Shown here in pieces: positions 60,843-64,000 of a stretch of DNA of 64,000 nt; the first letter of the stretch is position 1, and each line of letters starts with the position of its first letter. Below the pieces are notes generated by a model, which was given only the letters and a program-made list of their open reading frames with translations, had not been told where the DNA came from and searched no databases. This DNA comes from DAITQM01 sp036832975 (GTDB lineage Bacteria > Pseudomonadota > Gammaproteobacteria > Xanthomonadales > Wenzhouxiangellaceae), in assembly GCA_036832975.1 (NCBI GenBank), contig DAITQM010000013.1, positions 1 to 64,000 of the forward strand, in the 5' to 3' direction. Position numbers and translations under genes: made by a program.

Positions 60843-61466
60843 ATGCCACCACCTTCGCCAAAATCCGCGTCGCGAGCGCGCGCCAGACAACGGCGCGCCG
60901 CTCTCGAACCCGGCGTGCGCGCCGAACTCGATCGCCGGATCGGCGCCCACCTTCTCAACTGGTCCATCGAACACCCGTGCCGCCGCCTTGCCGCCTACTG
61001 GCCCGTGCGCGGCGAGGTCGATCTGCGTCCGGCGCTTTATGAATTGGCCGCGGCCGGGCGCGAGATCTATCTGCCATGCCTGAATGGCGAAGCGCCCGGT
61101 GTCATGACTTTCCGCCGCTGGGCCGCGGCGCCGGGCGAAGCCGGGATGACCCCGAACCGTTATGGCATCCCCGAACCGCTGACCGGCGCACGGTGCCCGG
61201 TCGCGGGGCTCGATCTCGTTCTCGTCCCGCTTTTGGCATTCAGCGCCGATGGGGCGCGCCTCGGATCCGGCGCCGGGTATTACGACCGGGCGCTGGCCGG
61301 CCGGTCCGCGCCGCCACCACTGATCGCCGGCGTCGCCTATGGTTTGCAGGAAGTGGACCAGGTGCCGCAGGATCCGTGGGATATCCCCCTCGAAGCGGTG
61401 CTGACCGATCGCGGTCTGTGGCATTTTGCCGCCGCACCGCACCCGCCACAGGTCACCGGCCGATGA
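60843..61466 (+). CDS. ygfA: 5-formyltetrahydrofolate cyclo-ligase
   Basis: 207 residues. Basic N terminus (ARARQRRAALEP), LAAYWPVRGEVDLRPAL, YGIPEP, LVPLLAFSADGARLGSGAGY and GYYDRAL (folate/ATP site) identify the 5-FTHF cyclo-ligase family. Converts 5-formyl-THF to 5,10-methenyl-THF. Overlaps the EVE gene by ATGA. Confidence 0.92.
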   Translation: MPPPSPKSASRARARQRRAALEPGVRAELDRRIGAHLLNWSIEHPCRRLAAYWPVRGEVDLRPALYELAAAGREIYLPCLNGEAPGVMTFRRWAAAPGEAGMTPNRYGIPEPLTGARCPVAGLDLVLVPLLAFSADGARLGSGAGYYDRALAGRSAPPPLIAGVAYGLQEVDQVPQDPWDIPLEAVLTDRGLWHFAAAPHPPQVTGR

Positions 61467-61927
61467 CCGCATGCTGGCTGGTCAAAAGCGAACCGTCGAC
61501 CTACGGCATCGACGATCTGGCACGCGACGGCGTCACTCCGTGGGACGGAGTGCGCAACTACCAGGCGCGCAATTTCATGCGCACCGGTATGCAGCGCGGC
61601 GAGCCGGTGTTGTTTTATCACTCCAGCACCAAGATTCCGGCGGTCACCGGCCTGGCCCGCGTCGCCGGCGAAAGCTATCCCGATCCGACGCAGTTCGATC
61701 CCACCTCGCGCTATTACGATCCGCAAAGCCGCCGGGATGCACCGCGCTGGTGGCTCGTCGACCTCACCTATGTGCGGCATTTACGCCGCCCCGTCGGGCT
61801 GGATCGGTTGCGGGCGCAAGGCGCGAAGCTAGCCGGACTGCAACTGCTCGCCCGCGGCAACCGGCTGTCGGTGATGCCGGTCTCGGCGGAACATTTCGCG
61901 GCGATCCTCGAATTGGAAAACGGATGA
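61463..61927 (+). CDS. EVE domain protein
   Basis: 154 residues. WLVKSEPSTYGIDDLARDG, WDGVRNYQARNFMR, GEPVLFYHSSTKIPAVTGLA and the DPTSRYYDPQSRR block are typical of EVE/PUA-like proteins, thought to bind modified bases in nucleic acids. Coupled by ATGA overlaps to ygfA and rpiA. Confidence 0.92.
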   Translation: MTACWLVKSEPSTYGIDDLARDGVTPWDGVRNYQARNFMRTGMQRGEPVLFYHSSTKIPAVTGLARVAGESYPDPTQFDPTSRYYDPQSRRDAPRWWLVDLTYVRHLRRPVGLDRLRAQGAKLAGLQLLARGNRLSVMPVSAEHFAAILELENG

Positions 61928-62601
61928 ATCAACATGTCCTCAAACAACAGGTCGCGCAGCACGCTGTGCGCTATATCGCCGACGGCATGGTGCTCGGCGT
62001 CGGCACCGGCAGCACCGTCAACTGTCTGATCGAGGCCCTGGCCGCAAGTGCGCTCAAACTCGAAGCGGCCGTCTCGAGTTCGGATGAGACCAGCCGCCGG
62101 TTGGCCGCCGCCGGCATCCCGCTCATCGATCTCAACGCCGCCGGCAGCCTCGATCTGTACCTCGACGGAGCCGATGAAATCGACCCCGACCTCAGGCTGA
62201 TCAAAGGCGGCGGCGGGGCGTTGACCCGCGAAAAAATCATCGCCGAGGCGGCGTCGCGTTTCATCTGCATCGCCGATCACAGCAAGTGCGTTCGCGTCCT
62301 CGGCCGGTTTCCGCTGCCGGTCGAAGTGATCCCGCTGGCCCGCAGTCTCGTCGCCCGTAAACTCGCCGCCCTCGGCGGCCGACCGGTGTGGCGCGAAGGG
62401 GTGGTGACCGATAACGGCGGCTGGATTCTCGACACCCACGACCTTGACCTCGTCGATCCGCCGGCCATCGAAACCCGCATCAACCAAATCCCCGGCGTCA
62501 TCACCGTCGGCCTGTTCGCCCACCGCCCCGCCGACCTGGCGCTGATCGCCACCCCCACCGGCAGCGAAGAACGCCGCCCGGCTCACGCCCCGGGACGTTA
62601 G
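61924..62601 (+). CDS. rpiA: Ribose-5-phosphate isomerase A
   Basis: 225 residues. VLGVGTGSTVNCLIEAL, AAVSSSDETSRRLAAAGIPL, DLYLDGADEIDPDLRLIKGG, GGALTREKIIAEAA and DNGGWILDTHDL are the RpiA motifs. Interconverts ribose-5-P and ribulose-5-P. Its stop overlaps that of the next, convergent gene (TTAG). Confidence 0.95.
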   Translation: MNQHVLKQQVAQHAVRYIADGMVLGVGTGSTVNCLIEALAASALKLEAAVSSSDETSRRLAAAGIPLIDLNAAGSLDLYLDGADEIDPDLRLIKGGGGALTREKIIAEAASRFICIADHSKCVRVLGRFPLPVEVIPLARSLVARKLAALGGRPVWREGVVTDNGGWILDTHDLDLVDPPAIETRINQIPGVITVGLFAHRPADLALIATPTGSEERRPAHAPGR

Positions 62602-64000
62602 CGTTTGAAAGGAACCTCGCGGCAGGGGTGGTCGAGTTCGCGGGCGTAGCGGTGGCCGGAATAGACCGCGTGGGCGATCAGACCCGGGGCTTCGGCGTCG
62701 CCGATCAGGCGGACGGTCGCGATGCCGGCCGCCGCCCAATCGGATTCGCGGGCGGCCAGTTCGCGGTACAGCGCGTCGTCCGGCAGGCGCGAGGTCACGG
62801 CGATCAGTGCGGCGCAAGGCAGCGTGCTTTCCCTGCCGTTCCAGACATCGGTGAGCACCAGGTGATCGGCGGCGAGCGCCTTGATATTGTGGGAGACAAG
62901 CACGGTGACGTTCAGTGCGGCAAGCCGGTGGCGCAGATGCGGGTAATCGAGCGTGTTCCGGCACCAGGCGGCCAACTGGTCGGCCGGGGTCGTCAGCGTC
63001 ACGCGCCGGCCGGTCGCGGCGACCGCTTCGGCGATGACGCCGGCGGTATAAAACTCGTCGTCGTCGAAAATCACGACGTCGCCGGCCGGAAAAGCATCGC
63101 GCTCCAACACCCCGTCCAGGATATCGTCCGGGGTAAAAACCGGGTGGCGAGCGAAGCCGGCGATAAAACACTCGCCGTCTGCGGTGTAAGCATTGCTGCG
63201 GCCGAAGCCGTCGCGCCGCCAATGACTGCCGGTGGCGAGCGCCACGTGCCGGGCGCCGAATTCGAGCACCGTTGCGGCGTCGAGTGGCGATTCGCGGTAC
63301 AGACTTGCGTTCGGCATCGCCGCCAGCCGGCCGAGCCGCCAGTCGCGGACCCTGGCCCATTCGGCGAGTCCCGGCAGTCGCGCTTCGCGGCTCACCCGGC
63401 CGCCGAGTTCGCGTCCGGCCTCGGCCAGGTGGACTTCGTAGCCTCTCTGGCCTAAGGCGCGGGCGGCTTCGAGACCGGCCGGGCCGCCGCCGGCGATCAG
63501 GATCCGGGCATCGGTCGCCGCCGGCGCGATCCGTTCCGGGTGCCAGCCCTTGCGCCACTCCTCGCCCATCGTCGGGTTTTGCGTGCAGCGGATCGGGGTC
63601 GAGGTCATGTCGCCGCTGACGCATATGTTGCAGCCGATGCACTCGCGGATTTCGTCGCTGCGCCCCTGCTCGATCTTCAGCGGCAAAAACGGATCGGCGA
63701 TCGACGGCCGGGCGGCGCCGATCATATCGAGTATGCCGCGCCGGATCTGCGCCGCCATCGTATCGGGCGACGTGAAGCGGCCGACGCCGACGACCGGCCT
63801 GGTTGTCGTCTTTTTGACAAAGGCGATAAACGGTTCCTGCGCGCCTTCGGCGGCGTAGCGCGATGGGATCGAGTCGTTGTACCAGGCGGCGATATTGACA
63901 TCCCACAGATCGGGCAATTCGGCGAGCAGGGCGACGATGTCCTGCGCTTCGGCGAGGGTCACGCCGCCGTCGCCGAGCAGTTCCTCGGTGGCGAAGCGCA
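62598..64000 (-). CDS. TMADH-like iron-sulfur flavoprotein (NADH:flavin oxidoreductase family), 5' end outside window
   Basis: 467 codons visible, open to the window edge, so the gene is partial. The end of an old-yellow-enzyme TIM barrel is followed by a [4Fe-4S] site (ECIGCNICVSGDMTSTPIRC, C-x2-C-x3-C-like spacing with a later Cys) and ADP/FAD-binding domains (ILIAGGGPAGLEAARALGQR, VVIFDDDEFYTAGVIAEAV). EEWRKGWHPER after the cluster is shared with trimethylamine/dimethylamine dehydrogenases. A related amine or enoate reductase is also possible. Confidence 0.82.
   Translation of the reverse strand, partial: RFATEELLGDGGVTLAEAQDIVALLAELPDLWDVNIAAWYNDSIPSRYAAEGAQEPFIAFVKKTTTRPVVGVGRFTSPDTMAAQIRRGILDMIGAARPSIADPFLPLKIEQGRSDEIRECIGCNICVSGDMTSTPIRCTQNPTMGEEWRKGWHPERIAPAATDARILIAGGGPAGLEAARALGQRGYEVHLAEAGRELGGRVSREARLPGLAEWARVRDWRLGRLAAMPNASLYRESPLDAATVLEFGARHVALATGSHWRRDGFGRSNAYTADGECFIAGFARHPVFTPDDILDGVLERDAFPAGDVVIFDDDEFYTAGVIAEAVAATGRRVTLTTPADQLAAWCRNTLDYPHLRHRLAALNVTVLVSHNIKALAADHLVLTDVWNGRESTLPCAALIAVTSRLPDDALYRELAARESDWAAAGIATVRLIGDAEAPGLIAHAVYSGHRYARELDHPCREVPFKR

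Overview
The window looks like chromosome of a GC-rich (roughly 60-65% by eye) gammaproteobacterium. This rests on gene order: ygfB(UPF0149)-pepP-ubiH-ubiI diverging from zapB-like-zapA-6S RNA-ygfA, and DUF3426-fis-purH, are gammaproteobacterial arrangements. The species was not identified.

Layout. 1-12.2 kb: a lipoprotein lipase, a hydrolase-OsmC fusion, a LacI regulator, two tandem Sel1-type secreted proteins, then a compact Entner-Doudoroff operon on the minus strand (zwf-pgl-edd-glk-eda) that takes glucose to pyruvate and glyceraldehyde-3-phosphate. A good LacI-type operator lies just upstream of zwf. 11.7-20.7 kb: an AhpD-like/TetR pair, a multihaem cytochrome gene that is split and apparently internally deleted, and an AddAB-type recombination helicase-nuclease pair. 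20.8-34 kb: a tRNA-Ala(CGC) gene followed by a defence-type island whose two ends carry degenerate copies of pieces of that tRNA. On the minus strand it runs XRE-ImmA/IrrE, MazF-like toxin, KilA-N protein, DUF2130 remnant, PHP-ATPase (TrlF-like), type III Mod, RhuM-like protein, type III Res. A Phd-YoeB module and an SRAP gene follow near its right end. No integrase is visible.

34-41.8 kb: a decayed mazEF module (antitoxin interrupted by a 163-bp MITE-like element, toxin frameshifted), a TonB-dependent receptor with a secreted beta-propeller-like partner, and a minimal mercury operon merR/merC-merA with a textbook MerR promoter. 41.8-64 kb: housekeeping genes: DUF885 peptidase-like lipoprotein, ampG, xth, pyrE, fis, purH, trpS, marC, hsp20, RNase P RNA, a glcD-like flavoprotein bracketed by two copies of a 157-bp MITE-like repeat, the ubiquinone hydroxylase/pepP operon, zapA, 6S RNA, ygfA, rpiA, and the 3' part of a TMADH-like iron-sulfur flavoprotein running off the window.

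The most interesting parts are: (1) the tRNA-bracketed island with its eight-gene co-directional defence cluster; (2) the XRE-ImmA gene, whose last 48 codons look like a separate MazF antitoxin with its own Shine-Dalgarno and start codon; (3) a MITE insertion whose in silico removal restores an intact mazE reading frame, next to a mazF disabled in an A8 run. All functional statements are read from sequence motifs and family knowledge; no database search was run.
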